A DNA stretch of 64,000 nucleotides. It comes from JBBPYC01 sp965218765. Its GTDB lineage: Bacteria; Pseudomonadota; Gammaproteobacteria; Burkholderiales; Burkholderiaceae_C. The notes beneath the pieces are model-generated. The model searched no databases. It was not told the DNA's origin and was given only the letters and a program-made list of their open reading frames with translations. The position numbers were made by a program, and so were the translations under genes. Positions 33,095 to 42,020 of the stretch are shown here, piece by piece. Position 1 is the stretch's first letter. Every line of letters begins with the position of its first letter. The stretch lies in NCBI GenBank assembly GCA_965218765.1, contig CBDCLU010000002.1, positions 1,612,001 to 1,676,000 of the forward strand, read 5' to 3'.

Positions 33095-34321
33095 TCAGGG
33101 ATTGCCCACGCGCTGCACCAGCCATTCGGCGATCGATTTCGCATCGGCTGCCGCCAGCGCCTGCGCCGGCATCGGCACCGGACCCCAGACGCCCACGCCG
33201 CCGCTCTTGATCTTGGCGGCCAGATAGCTCACTGCATCGGCTTGGCTTTGATACTTTTTGCCGACGTCGGCCAGACTCGGGCCGATCAGCTTGCTGTCGA
33301 TCGCGTGGCATGCCGTGCAGGCATTGCTCTGCAACAACGCCTGCACGCGCGGATCGGCGGCAGGCATATTGCCGGCTGCTGCACCCGCAGCCTTGCCATC
33401 GACCGTGGCAACCATGGCGGATCGCGTGGCTGCGGTGCCCTCGTGGCGTGCTGCCTGGGCTGCCAGTGATGCGGCTGGCGGCTCATCGGTATCGGCGCCC
33501 AGCTGCGCACCGACCAGCCGGTTCTGCTCAGCCAGGTTGCCGTGCGCGTCGCGCGCGAAATCCGGCAGCGACGAGGTGATCTTGATCGATTCCGCAGCCA
33601 CGCAATCCTTCATGCAGGCAGTGCCCTGCACGTCCGGCACACGCTGCGCCATCGGTGCGCCCGGTGCCGCCTGCTGGGCTGGCGCGGCCGTGGCCGTGGC
33701 CGTAGCCGTAGCCGTAGCCGTGGCCGCAGCAGGCAACGGCGCGCCGGGCCACAACGCGTGGTCGGTGGTCATGCCGAAGCGGTTCGGCAACTTTTGCTGG
33801 ACCTGTGCAATGTTCCGATCGGACAGCGTGAAATCCGCCGGCACGATGTCGCCCAGGTTCAGCAGATACGCGGTGACCGCATACACCTGATCGACCGACA
33901 GCGACTTCGGTGCGTTCCACGGCATCGCGCGGTGGATGTAGTCCCACAGAGTGGACAGCTGCGACAGCTTCATCAACGTGGTGCGCGCCGGATAACCGTT
34001 GTCGTTCAGACGCGCGACCCGGCCGCTTTCGATGTCTTGCCTGGTGGTGCCGCCGACCAGCGGGCTGAAGAACTGGTTGCTCTCACCGAACACCCCATGG
34101 CATGACGCGCACTTGGACTCCCAGACTTCCATCCCCTGATCGACCGTGCCCGAACCTTTGGGCAGGCCGAGAAAATCGGGCCGCACGTCGATGTCCCAGG
34201 CAGCGATCTCGGCCGGCGTCGCTGCCCGGCCGATGCCTGCATACGGCGCCGTCTGCGCCACGGCCGACACGCAGAACATTGCGGCCACTCCTGCCAGGCA
34301 AGCGTCAAGCGATCTGAACAT
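33095..34321 (-). CDS. soxD: SoxD di-haem cytochrome c subunit of sulfane dehydrogenase
   Basis: 408 aa with a signal peptide (cleavage near AVAQ). Two haem motifs: CASCH at 71-75 and CTACH at 335-339. SoxD takes electrons from SoxC during oxidation of the SoxY-bound sulfane sulfur. Between the domains is a long low-complexity linker with an alternating Ala-Thr run encoded by GCCGTG/GCCGTA hexamers (33687-33722) and AAPAQQAAPGAP. The ATG lies 17 bases inside the soxC end, so the two are translationally coupled. Confidence 0.92.
   Translation of the reverse strand: MFRSLDACLAGVAAMFCVSAVAQTAPYAGIGRAATPAEIAAWDIDVRPDFLGLPKGSGTVDQGMEVWESKCASCHGVFGESNQFFSPLVGGTTRQDIESGRVARLNDNGYPARTTLMKLSQLSTLWDYIHRAMPWNAPKSLSVDQVYAVTAYLLNLGDIVPADFTLSDRNIAQVQQKLPNRFGMTTDHALWPGAPLPAAATATATATATATAAPAQQAAPGAPMAQRVPDVQGTACMKDCVAAESIKITSSLPDFARDAHGNLAEQNRLVGAQLGADTDEPPAASLAAQAARHEGTAATRSAMVATVDGKAAGAAAGNMPAADPRVQALLQSNACTACHAIDSKLIGPSLADVGKKYQSQADAVSYLAAKIKSGGVGVWGPVPMPAQALAAADAKSIAEWLVQRVGNP
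33687..33722. repeat. Hexanucleotide tandem repeat in the SoxD linker
   Basis: Six copies of GCCGTG or GCCGTA, with a seventh diverged copy (GCCGCA). It encodes alternating Ala-Thr on the minus strand, in frame, in the linker between haem domains. Confidence 0.7.
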
Positions 34322-35663
34322 TGCCGACCTCGCCGTTCGCCTGCACGCGCCAGGTCTGGATCGCGTTGTTGTGATAGATCGAGCGGCTGCCGCGCACCGC
34401 GCGCAACTGTTGGTGCGTCGGCTGCACGTAGCCGGTCTCGTCCGTAGCTCGGCTTTGCACGAGCGCGGGCGAGCCGTCCCAGACCCAGTCGAGGTTGAAG
34501 CGCGTCAGGCACTTGGACAGCACCGGCACCTCGAGCCGCGCGACCCGCCAGTTGCGCCCGCCGTCCACCGAGACGTCCACCTGCCTGATCCGGCCGCGCC
34601 CGGACCAGGCGATGCCGGTCACGTTGTAGAAGCCTCGGTTCAGCAGCACCTGCCCGCCCGATGGCGTGGTCACGACGCTCTTCGCTTCCTGCGTGCTCGT
34701 GTACTGGCGGTGCAGGCCGCCGGGCATCAGGTCCACGTAGTGCAAGGTCTCGTCCTTGGTCGCATACGGCTGGTCGCCGACTTCGATGCGGCGCAAATAC
34801 TTGACCCAGGACACGCCCTGCACGCCGGGCACCACGAGCCGCAGCGGATAGCCGTTCTCGGGCCGCAGCATCTCGCCGTTCTGGCCGTAGGCGACGAGCA
34901 CCTCACCGCTTTCCACGAGTTCCATCGGCAAGGTGCGCGTCATCGACGAGCCATCTGCACCTTCGCCCAGCACGTAGCGGCCGCGTTTGTAATCGACCCC
35001 GCACAGCTCGAACAACGTGCGCAACGGCACGCCCGTGAACTCGCTGCAACTGAGCATGCCGTGCGTGTACTGACAGGTCGGCACCGCGACGTTGCCCCAC
35101 TCCATGCCGGTGTTCGCGCCGCATTCGATGAAGTGAAAGCGCGACACGGACGGCAGCCGCATCAGCTCGTCCATCGTGAACACGCGCGGCGTTTTCACGA
35201 TCGCCGCGTCCGATCCGTTGATCAGCAGCCGATGCTGCCGCGGGTCCACGTCCCACCAGCCCTGGTGGTGCCGCTCAAAATGCAGCCCGTTGGGCGTCAC
35301 GATGCCGAAAAGGGACTGCAGCGGCGCAAACGAGACGGATGCCTGCGTCGTCTGCGTCAGGCCCGGGCTGCGGCGGCGCTGCACGTTCGCTTCGTACTTG
35401 GACGGATGACCATAGCCGTCGGTCACGACCGGCTGCCCGAGGCCGGTGCTGTGCGCAGGCAACTGCAGGATGTTCGGATCGCCGTTTGGGGCCGTCAACG
35501 CAGCCGCGCCCGCTGCCGCACCACTGCCGGCCGCGGCTGCAGCAAACGCGCTGCGCAGAAAGTCGCGCCGGCCGCTTTGCGCCTGCGCGGCCACGACGCG
35601 CACTCCGCCTGCATTCAGAAAATTTTCCGGCGCCTTGCGCAGGCGCCCGGCAACTGACGTCAT
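34305..35663 (-). CDS. soxC: SoxC sulfane dehydrogenase molybdenum subunit
   Basis: 452 aa. A Tat signal includes GRRDFLRSAFAAAAAG (about residues 32-47). The sulfite-oxidase fold is clear: HHQGWWDVDP, FHFIECGANTGMEWGNV with the molybdopterin-ligating Cys, SCSEFTGVPLRTLF, GYPLRLVVPGVQGVSWVKYL and GRIRQVDVSVDGGRNW. It oxidises the SoxY-bound sulfane. It heads the soxCDYZAXB operon and overlaps soxD by 17 bases. The ATG at 35663 is given; a GTG at 35672 with AAGGA upstream and a TTG at 35705 are alternatives. Confidence 0.92.
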   Translation of the reverse strand: MTSVAGRLRKAPENFLNAGGVRVVAAQAQSGRRDFLRSAFAAAAAGSGAAAGAAALTAPNGDPNILQLPAHSTGLGQPVVTDGYGHPSKYEANVQRRRSPGLTQTTQASVSFAPLQSLFGIVTPNGLHFERHHQGWWDVDPRQHRLLINGSDAAIVKTPRVFTMDELMRLPSVSRFHFIECGANTGMEWGNVAVPTCQYTHGMLSCSEFTGVPLRTLFELCGVDYKRGRYVLGEGADGSSMTRTLPMELVESGEVLVAYGQNGEMLRPENGYPLRLVVPGVQGVSWVKYLRRIEVGDQPYATKDETLHYVDLMPGGLHRQYTSTQEAKSVVTTPSGGQVLLNRGFYNVTGIAWSGRGRIRQVDVSVDGGRNWRVARLEVPVLSKCLTRFNLDWVWDGSPALVQSRATDETGYVQPTHQQLRAVRGSRSIYHNNAIQTWRVQANGEVGNVQIA

Positions 35664-35868
35664 CGAACCCACGGGTGGCTGATTCCTTGCACGGTCGGCT
35701 TGCAATCAAGTCTGGTCATACACATGACTCGAGATCGTAGGCCGCCCCGCACGGTCCTGCCAACGGGGATTTCCCTGGTACCCAAATGGCGGCAGCTGCG
35801 TGATTCCTGTTGCCTAATCCAGTGGGCTCGCGTCGTCGCGGACCCACTTCTTGAAAGGCTTCAAACCG

Positions 35869-36837
35869 ATGAATCAAATCGCACGGACCATCCTGCTCGC
35901 GCTGGCCGCGATGCTGACTGCCACGGCCACGCAGGCCCAGACGTATCCGGACAAGGCGATCACGTTCGTTGTCCCGTTCGCAGCCGGCACGGCGACCGAC
36001 CAGCTCGCGCGTGCGCTCGGCACCGCCGTCACCGATCAGACCAGGCAGCCCGTCGTGATCGACAACAAGGCCGGCGCCAGCGGCTTCATCGCATCGCAGG
36101 CGGCAGCGCGCGCCGCACCCGACGGCTACACGGTGCTGATCACGACCAACACGACCCATGCCGCCAACGAACACCTGTTCAAGAAGCTGCCGTACGACCC
36201 GGTGCAGGACTTCGAGCCCGTCACCGGCCTGGGCAAAGGCGGCCAGATCATGGTGGTCAATCCTTCATCGCCGGCCAGCACGGTCGCCGAGTTCATCGCG
36301 ATGGCAAAGAAAGAGCCGGGCAGGTACACGTTCGCCAGCGGCAGTTCATCGAGCCGCATGGCGGGCGAACTGCTGCAGCAGATGGCGGGCATCAAGCTGC
36401 TGCACGTGCCGTACAAGAGCAACACGCTGGCCGTGACGGACCTGCTGGGCGGCCAGATCGACATGATGATCACCGACAGCGCCACCGGCCTGCCGCAGGT
36501 CAAGGCCGGCAAGCTGCGCGCACTCGGTTACTCGGGCGCGACACGCTCGCCGCTGGCGCCGGACGTGCCGACCATCGACGAAGCCTGTGTGAGCGGCTAC
36601 GAGATGGGCTACTGGTTCGCCGCCTACCTGCCTGCAAAGACGCCAGCGGCGATCATCGCGCGGCTGAATGACCTGCTGGTCACCGCAGCAAAGAGCGACA
36701 GCGCCTGGGCCGCGTTCTACGGCCCGACCGGCACGCAGGTGTTCACGACTTCGCCGCAGCAACTCAAGCAATTCCAGACCGCCGAATCAGCCAAGTGGGG
36801 CCGCATCATCAAGGCTGCCGGCATTGAAGCCGAATGA
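35869..36837 (+). CDS. Bug/TctC-family tripartite tricarboxylate binding protein
   Basis: 322 aa with a signal peptide (cleavage after TQAQ). The family signature is YPDKAITFVVPFAAGTATDQLARAL, then VIDNKAGASGFIASQ, LHVPYKSNTLAVTDLLGGQID and GYSGATRSPLAPDVPTIDE. Bug proteins bind organic acids or related solutes in the periplasm and are greatly expanded in Burkholderiales, usually without a linked transporter, as here. GAAAGG lies 12 bases before the ATG at 35869. Its stop overlaps the start of a second Bug gene, and a hydroxypyruvate-isomerase-like enzyme follows. Confidence 0.9.
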   Translation: MNQIARTILLALAAMLTATATQAQTYPDKAITFVVPFAAGTATDQLARALGTAVTDQTRQPVVIDNKAGASGFIASQAAARAAPDGYTVLITTNTTHAANEHLFKKLPYDPVQDFEPVTGLGKGGQIMVVNPSSPASTVAEFIAMAKKEPGRYTFASGSSSSRMAGELLQQMAGIKLLHVPYKSNTLAVTDLLGGQIDMMITDSATGLPQVKAGKLRALGYSGATRSPLAPDVPTIDEACVSGYEMGYWFAAYLPAKTPAAIIARLNDLLVTAAKSDSAWAAFYGPTGTQVFTTSPQQLKQFQTAESAKWGRIIKAAGIEAE

Positions 36838-37886
36838 CACGCGACCGACACCGAACAATGGATCACCAGGCCATGCCACCTGCACACCAACCATCCATCA
36901 ACTTCCGCCAGGCCGCTGGCGTTGCCACTGCGCTGCTGGCTGCAACCTTGCTGTGGCCAGCCGCAGCATCGGCGCAGGACGCCGCGTACCCGAACAAGCC
37001 GATCCACTTCATCGTGCCCTACCCGCCCGGCGGCCCGACCGACCTGATGGCGCGCATGCTGCAAGGCGAACTGCAGACGCGCCTGGGCGTTGCCATCCTG
37101 GTGGAAAACAAGTCGGGCGCCGGCGGCAACATCGGCAGCGCGGAAGTCGCGCGCAAGGAACCCGCCGACGGCTACACGCTGCTGCTCGCGGCCAGCGGGC
37201 CGATGGCGGTGAATGCATCGCTCTACAAGAAGCTGCCGTTCGACCCGGCCGCGGATCTGCGGCCGGTGATCCAGATCTCGTCGTTTCCGATGATCCTGGA
37301 AACCCACCCCTCGCTCGGTGTGGACAGCGTGAAGGCGCTGATCGAACGCGCCAGGTCGAAGCAGCCGGAACTCAACTACGCGTCGGCCGGCAACGGCACG
37401 CCGCAGCATCTGGCCGGCGCGATGTTCAACCAGCAGGTCGGCACCGAGATGACGCATGTGCCCTACAAAGGCGCGGGCCCGGCGTTGAACGACCTGCTGG
37501 GCGGCCAGGTCAACCTGATGTTCGACGTGCTGGGCAGCTCGCTGCCGTACATCCAGTCGGGCAAGCTCACGCCGCTGGCCGTCACGTCCGAGCAGCGCAG
37601 CCCGTCGCTGCCGAACGTGCCGACCGTCGCCGAAGCCGGCGTGCCCGGTTATTCGTTCACGACCTGGCATGGCGTTGCGGTGCGCACCGGCACCCCGGCT
37701 GCGATCGTCGACAAGCTCAACGCCACGTTCAACGCAATCTTCGCGCAGCCCGAATTCGCGAAGAAATGGGAAGCGATCGGCACGCCGGTGGTCGGCGGCA
37801 GCGCAGCGCAATTTGCCGAGCTGATCAAAAAGGACAGCACGCGACTGGGCAAGGTGGTGCGCGATGCAGGCGTCACACTGGACTGA
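36834..37886 (+). CDS. Bug/TctC-family tripartite tricarboxylate binding protein
   Basis: 350 aa from the ATG that overlaps the previous stop (ATGA). The signal peptide helix is AAGVATALLAATLLWPAA, cleaved near SAQDAA. Typical Bug motifs are YPNKPIHFIVPYPPGGPTDL, ILVENKSGAGGNIGS, THVPYKGAGPALNDLLGGQ and SPSLPNVPTVAEAG. An ATG at 36858 is an alternative start and would shorten the leader. Two adjacent Bug genes with an isomerase suggest uptake or sensing of hydroxy-acid substrates; this is inferred from context. Confidence 0.9.
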   Translation: MTRDRHRTMDHQAMPPAHQPSINFRQAAGVATALLAATLLWPAAASAQDAAYPNKPIHFIVPYPPGGPTDLMARMLQGELQTRLGVAILVENKSGAGGNIGSAEVARKEPADGYTLLLAASGPMAVNASLYKKLPFDPAADLRPVIQISSFPMILETHPSLGVDSVKALIERARSKQPELNYASAGNGTPQHLAGAMFNQQVGTEMTHVPYKGAGPALNDLLGGQVNLMFDVLGSSLPYIQSGKLTPLAVTSEQRSPSLPNVPTVAEAGVPGYSFTTWHGVAVRTGTPAAIVDKLNATFNAIFAQPEFAKKWEAIGTPVVGGSAAQFAELIKKDSTRLGKVVRDAGVTLD

Positions 37887-37911
37887 CCCGACCGACACAA
37901 AGGCCACGAGC

Positions 37912-38727
37912 ATGCCCCGATTCGCTGCCAACCTGAGCTTCCTCTACCTCGAGCATGCGTTCCTGGACCGCTTCGCCGCCGCCGCGCGGGACGGCTTCAC
38001 GGCGGTGGAAGTGCAGTCCCCGTACGAACATGCAGCGGCGGAAGTGGCCGCGCGGCTGGCTGCCAGTGGCCTGCAGCAGGTGCTGATCAACGCGCCGCTG
38101 GGCCGGCACGACGCCGGCAGGCGCGGCATGGCCTGTCTGCCGGGACACGAAGCCGAATTTCGCCAAAGCATCGAGACCGCGCTTGCCTATGCCGCCGCAC
38201 TCGACTGCGTGCGCATCCACGTCGTGGCCGGCATCGCGCCGGACGGCGTCGAGCGCGCGCGGCTGCAGGCCTGCTACGAAGCGAACCTGGCCTGGGCCGC
38301 CGGGCAGGCGCGAGCAGCCGGCCGCGACATCCTGATCGAGCCGATCAACCGGCGCGACATCCCCGGCTTCTTCCTGAACCGGCAGGACCATGCGCACCAG
38401 ACCGTGCAGAACGTCGCCGCGCCGAACCTCAAGGTGCAGATGGACCTGTACCACTGCCAGATCGTCGAAGGCGACGTGGCAACCAAGATTCGCCAGTACC
38501 TGCCGACCGGCCGCGTCGGCCATTTCCAGATCGCCGGCGTGCCGCAGCGGCACGAGCCGGACACGGGCGAGCTGCACCACCCGTACCTGTTCGAGGTGAT
38601 CGACGAAGTTGCCGCGGCCTGCGGCTGGGAAGGCTTCATCGGCTGCGAATACCGGCCGCGGATGGGCGATGTGGCGGGCGCCACGTCGGCAGGCCTCGGC
38701 TGGCTGCGCCCGGCGCGCGGCCACTGA
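37912..38727 (+). CDS. Hydroxypyruvate isomerase / 2-oxo-tetronate isomerase family (Hyi/OtnI)
   Basis: 271-aa TIM-barrel isomerase. The N-terminus MPRFAANLSFLYLEHAFLDR opens it. Metal and active-site regions are ILIEPINRRDIPGFFLN, LKVQMDLYHCQIVEGD, GHFQIAGVPQRHEPDTGEL and FIGCEYRP. It interconverts hydroxypyruvate and tartronate semialdehyde or isomerises 2-oxo-tetronates; which of the two cannot be decided here. It follows the two Bug genes with a gap of 25 bases and is likely cotranscribed. Confidence 0.87.
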   Translation: MPRFAANLSFLYLEHAFLDRFAAAARDGFTAVEVQSPYEHAAAEVAARLAASGLQQVLINAPLGRHDAGRRGMACLPGHEAEFRQSIETALAYAAALDCVRIHVVAGIAPDGVERARLQACYEANLAWAAGQARAAGRDILIEPINRRDIPGFFLNRQDHAHQTVQNVAAPNLKVQMDLYHCQIVEGDVATKIRQYLPTGRVGHFQIAGVPQRHEPDTGELHHPYLFEVIDEVAAACGWEGFIGCEYRPRMGDVAGATSAGLGWLRPARGH

Positions 38728-38821
38728 AACGACGGCTGCTGCAAGCAGACCGACTCGGGCATCCGAGTTGCCGAACTCGCAGACCGTCCTTTTCCTCAAT
38801 CCACAACTCAGCCAAGCCGCC

Positions 38822-39088
38822 ATGCAGCACGATCAGCACCCCTTCCCCGCGACCAATCCGGATGAATCGATGTTCCAGCAGCTCAAGCGCATGGACGCGC
38901 AGCGCCAGGGTTTTCCGGGCGAGCACTGGCTCGCGCTCGGTGCCGGGCTGCTGCTGCTCAGCCGTGCGGGCAAGTCACGCTCGATGCTGGGCCGGCTGGC
39001 TGGACGCGCAGCGGGTGCCGCATTGATCGGCCGTGCGGCGAGTGGCCGCGAAGGGCTGGCCAAGCAGATCGCATCGTTCTTGCGCTAG
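38822..39088 (+). CDS. Small hypothetical protein with one hydrophobic stretch
   Basis: 88 aa. A charged N-terminus (QQLKRMDAQRQGFPGEHW) is followed by ALGAGLLLLSRAGKSR and an Ala/Gly-rich GRLAGRAAGAALIGRAASG, which could associate with a membrane. No family was recognised. It lies 94 bases after the isomerase gene. It is probably real because of its clean ATG and codon use like its neighbours, but its function is unknown. Confidence 0.55.
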   Translation: MQHDQHPFPATNPDESMFQQLKRMDAQRQGFPGEHWLALGAGLLLLSRAGKSRSMLGRLAGRAAGAALIGRAASGREGLAKQIASFLR

Positions 39089-39123
39089 CTGAGAATCCGC
39101 AAAGCGGTCTGGCGCGGTGCCGC

Positions 39124-39756
39124 TCAACGGCTGCCATGCCGCAGCGGCATCTGCACCACCCGCGGGCTGGCCGGTGGCGTCGGAAACCCTTGCAGCGCGG
39201 CATCGACCAGCGCCGGCAGCACGGTCTCGTCATCCCACCAGCTGCTGTCATTGAACGCGCGGCTTTGATAGACCACGGCGCCGTCGCCGGCGTTGCGCAG
39301 CATGATCTCGAACTCACGCTGATAGCGCGGCGTCGGCGGAAGGTAGTTGTCATAACCGGCGCCGACGAACGGAGCAGCGCTCCAGCCGCCGCCACCGTAG
39401 CCGATGCCGAATCGCCAGCCGGGCCGGACGCCGCCCGCCCACGGCAGTGTGTCATGGCGGCTCACGCCCGCACTGACCTGGACCGCATAGCGCGCGGCCG
39501 GCCCGGTCGCGGGCAGCAGGCCGAAGCGCTGCAGCGCCTGCGTGGTCCAGGCTTCGAGGTTCGCCTGTCCCGTCTCGTTCGCACGCGCAAGTGGCAGCCG
39601 CTCGAAGCGAAACGTCTGTCCTGCCACCGGCGTCGCAGTCAGCGCCGAATAGCTCTGCACTTCGCTGTCGAGCGTCGAGACGCTGGCGCAGCCAGCCGTC
39701 AGCATCGCTACCAAAACAATAGCGAAAAATGCACGCGGGACTAGCGGCACACGCAT
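39124..39756 (-). CDS. DUF4136-like lipoprotein
   Basis: 210 aa. The lipobox LTAGCAS makes this a lipoprotein, with the Cys at about residue 22. The mature part has the DUF4136-type pattern with ETGQANLEAWTTQALQRFG, RYAVQVSAGVS and a Gly-rich GIGYGGGGW turn. Such proteins are envelope lipoproteins of unknown function. The ATG at 39756 opens the signal peptide. It lies just downstream of ttcA on the same strand (7 bases). An AT-rich CGCTA/TAGCG dyad lies in the signal-peptide codons. Confidence 0.75.
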   Translation of the reverse strand: MRVPLVPRAFFAIVLVAMLTAGCASVSTLDSEVQSYSALTATPVAGQTFRFERLPLARANETGQANLEAWTTQALQRFGLLPATGPAARYAVQVSAGVSRHDTLPWAGGVRPGWRFGIGYGGGGWSAAPFVGAGYDNYLPPTPRYQREFEIMLRNAGDGAVVYQSRAFNDSSWWDDETVLPALVDAALQGFPTPPASPRVVQMPLRHGSR

Positions 39757-39763
39757 GTTTGCC

Positions 39764-40723
39764 TCAAATCTGCTGAATCCGGATGGCACCAGTCGCATCG
39801 ACCGGCTCTGCCGAACCAGGCACGGCGTCGAACTCGATCGGATCGAAAGCCCGATCCCCGTCGGCATCGGGCAGGCCCGTGATCTTCAGACTGCGAAAGT
39901 CGAACCGCTCGCCGTCGGCCAGATGCGACGGCACCACATGCTGCAGCGCGTGATAAATGTTCGCGCTGCGCCCGGGGTGCTCGCGCTCCCAGCCGGCCAG
40001 CATCGCCGCAACGTGCTTTCGCTGCAGGTTCTCCTGGCTGCCGCACAGGGTGCAGGGAATGATCGGGAACTGCCGGTGCGAAGCCCAGCGGATCAGGTCT
40101 TTCTCGGACACGTTGGCCAGCGGCCGGATCACGATGTGCCGGCCATCGTCGCTGACCAGTTTGGGTGGCATGCCTTTCAAGCGGCCCGCAAAAAACAGGT
40201 TCAGAAAGAACGTCTGCAGGATGTCGTCGCGATGATGGCCGAGCGCTATTTTCGTGGCGCCGAGTTCATCCGCCACCCGGTACAGGATGCCGCGCCGCAG
40301 CCGCGAGCACAGGCTGCACATCGTCTTGCCTGCCGGGATCTTGTCCTTGACGATGGAATACGTGTCCTGGTTCTCGATGTGAAACGGCACGCCGGTGCGC
40401 GCCAGGTACTCGGGCAGCACATGCGCGGGAAAACCCGGCTGCTTCTGGTCCAGATTCACCGCGATCAGCTCGAACCGCACCGGTGCGCGGCTTTGCAGCC
40501 TCTGCAGAATGTCGAGCAGCGCATAGCTGTCCTTGCCGCCCGACATGCAGACCATCACGCGGTCGCCCGCTTCGATCATGTTGTACTGGACGATCGCCTG
40601 GCCGACCTCGCGGCACAGCCGTTTTTCGAGCTTGTGTGTCTCACGCTCGATGCGCAGGCGCTGCGCGGGCCGTGCCGATGCATGTTGCGCTGTCACCTCT
40701 TCCTCAACCCAGACCGCACTCAT
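39764..40723 (-). CDS. ttcA: tRNA 2-thiocytidine synthetase
   Basis: 319 aa. The PP-loop ATPase motif is CMSGGKDSYALLDIL. Two CxxC pairs (CSLCSRLRRG and PCTLCGSQ) provide the cysteines for its Fe-S cluster, and ALGHHRDDILQTFFLN is the conserved middle motif. It thiolates cytidine 32 of some tRNAs. The ATG at 40723 (MSAVWVEEE) is chosen; an upstream in-frame extension overlaps folB. It is flanked by folB upstream and the lipoprotein downstream on the same strand. Confidence 0.94.
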   Translation of the reverse strand: MSAVWVEEEVTAQHASARPAQRLRIERETHKLEKRLCREVGQAIVQYNMIEAGDRVMVCMSGGKDSYALLDILQRLQSRAPVRFELIAVNLDQKQPGFPAHVLPEYLARTGVPFHIENQDTYSIVKDKIPAGKTMCSLCSRLRRGILYRVADELGATKIALGHHRDDILQTFFLNLFFAGRLKGMPPKLVSDDGRHIVIRPLANVSEKDLIRWASHRQFPIIPCTLCGSQENLQRKHVAAMLAGWEREHPGRSANIYHALQHVVPSHLADGERFDFRSLKITGLPDADGDRAFDPIEFDAVPGSAEPVDATGAIRIQQI

Positions 40724-40749
40724 CGCATTTCCCCACTCCAGTTGTCGCT

Positions 40750-41121
40750 TCACCACTGCCCGGTCTCGACCCGGATCGCGACTTCGCAGTCATCGAAAAT
40801 TTCCAGCTTCGCGATCCGCACCCGTACCCCAAGCACGCCGGGCAGCTGCATCAGCCGATGCGCGAGCTTGCCGATCAGGCTTTCCAGCAGGTTCACATGC
40901 GCCGCCGTGCACTCATCGATCACGATGGTGCGCACCTTGCGGTAGTCGAGCACGTGGTGGATGGCGTCATCACGCGGCAGCAGCGGCTGGGTGCCGAGGT
41001 TCAGTTCCGCATCGACCCGAATCGGCTGTGGCGCGGTTTTCTCGGCATCCAGAATGCCGAGGCTCGCGTTGAAGCGCAGCCCGGTCAGGGTCAGGGTCTG
41101 CGTGCCGGCGGCGGTACCCAT
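40750..41121 (-). CDS. folB: Dihydroneopterin aldolase
   Basis: 123 aa. The family core is LTLTGLRFNASLGILDAEK, RVDAELNLG, VLDYRKVRTIVIDEC and VNLLESLIGKLAHRLM, matching FolB tunnelling-fold enzymes of tetrahydrofolate synthesis. It follows the SDR gene by 9 bases on the minus strand, so the two probably form a pterin-related pair (a FolM-like reductase with FolB). Confidence 0.88.
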   Translation of the reverse strand: MGTAAGTQTLTLTGLRFNASLGILDAEKTAPQPIRVDAELNLGTQPLLPRDDAIHHVLDYRKVRTIVIDECTAAHVNLLESLIGKLAHRLMQLPGVLGVRVRIAKLEIFDDCEVAIRVETGQW

Positions 41122-41130
41122 GTGGCAGCG

Positions 41131-41997
41131 TCAAACAGCGGGCGCCGTGTCGTCGCCCGCCTCATCAAACACCGAGAAATCCCGCGTCATCGGCATCAGA
41201 TGCTGGCCGCCATCGACCAGCAACGTGCTGCCCGTGATCGAGCCGTTCTCGAGCGCGAAGCGCACGGCGGAGGCAATGTCGGCCGGCGTCGAGGAGCGAC
41301 CAAGCGGGCTGATCCGGTGCAACCGTTCGAACTGCGCGGCGCTCATCGACTGGCTCGCAAGCGTCAGGCCCGGCGCGACGCCGACCACGCGCACCTGCGG
41401 CGCCAACGCCTGCGCAAGCAACGTGGTGGCCGCTTCAAGCGCGGCTTTTGACAACGTGTAGCTCAGATGATCGGGGTTCGGATTCCAGAGCTTCTGGTCG
41501 AGCAGGTTCACCATCGCGCCGGTGCTGCGGCAGGCGGGCGCATCGGCGGGTGCTTCAGCAGCCGCTTGCGTGATCACCTCGCGCGACAGCAGATGCGCCT
41601 GCAGCGCCTGCCCCAGCAGCACCGCGGGCCCGACGTTGGTCGCCATGTGCCGCTGCAGCCGCTCGTAGCTGAACGAGGCGGCCGTGTCGTGGTCGAACAG
41701 CGATGCGTTGTTGACCACCGCATCGACCGCGCCGAAATGCGCGATCACCCGGGGCAGCAGTGCGCGGCACTCGTCCTCGTCGGCCAGGTTCGCGCGGAAT
41801 TCGGCGGCCGCGCCGGACAAGGTCGCGCAGTCGGCCACGGTCTGCCGCGCATCGTGCTCGGAGCCGCGGTAATGCACCGCGATCTGCCAGCCCGCGCGCG
41901 CCAGCGCCAGCGCGATCTCGCGGCCGAGCCGGCGCGCGCTGCCGGTGACGAGCACGGTGCGGGTTTGATGCGGCTCAGCGCCGCTTGCGGCAGACAT
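41131..41997 (-). CDS. SDR-family oxidoreductase, pteridine-reductase-like
   Basis: 288-aa short-chain dehydrogenase. TVLVTGSARRLGREIALALA is the nucleotide-binding motif with the Arg-Leu-Gly variant seen in pteridine reductase/FolM-type enzymes. VVNNASLFDHD follows, and the catalytic Tyr and Lys are in LSYTLSKAALE. The C-terminus GSTLLVDGGQHLMP is complete. The ATG at 41997 is chosen over upstream in-frame codons that have no family support. It is cotranscribed with folB and divergent from the methyltransferase at 42021, so a role in dihydropterin reduction is likely. Confidence 0.82.
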   Translation of the reverse strand: MSAASGAEPHQTRTVLVTGSARRLGREIALALARAGWQIAVHYRGSEHDARQTVADCATLSGAAAEFRANLADEDECRALLPRVIAHFGAVDAVVNNASLFDHDTAASFSYERLQRHMATNVGPAVLLGQALQAHLLSREVITQAAAEAPADAPACRSTGAMVNLLDQKLWNPNPDHLSYTLSKAALEAATTLLAQALAPQVRVVGVAPGLTLASQSMSAAQFERLHRISPLGRSSTPADIASAVRFALENGSITGSTLLVDGGQHLMPMTRDFSVFDEAGDDTAPAV

Positions 41998-42020
41998 TGA
42001 AGGACAATTTGGCGCAACCG

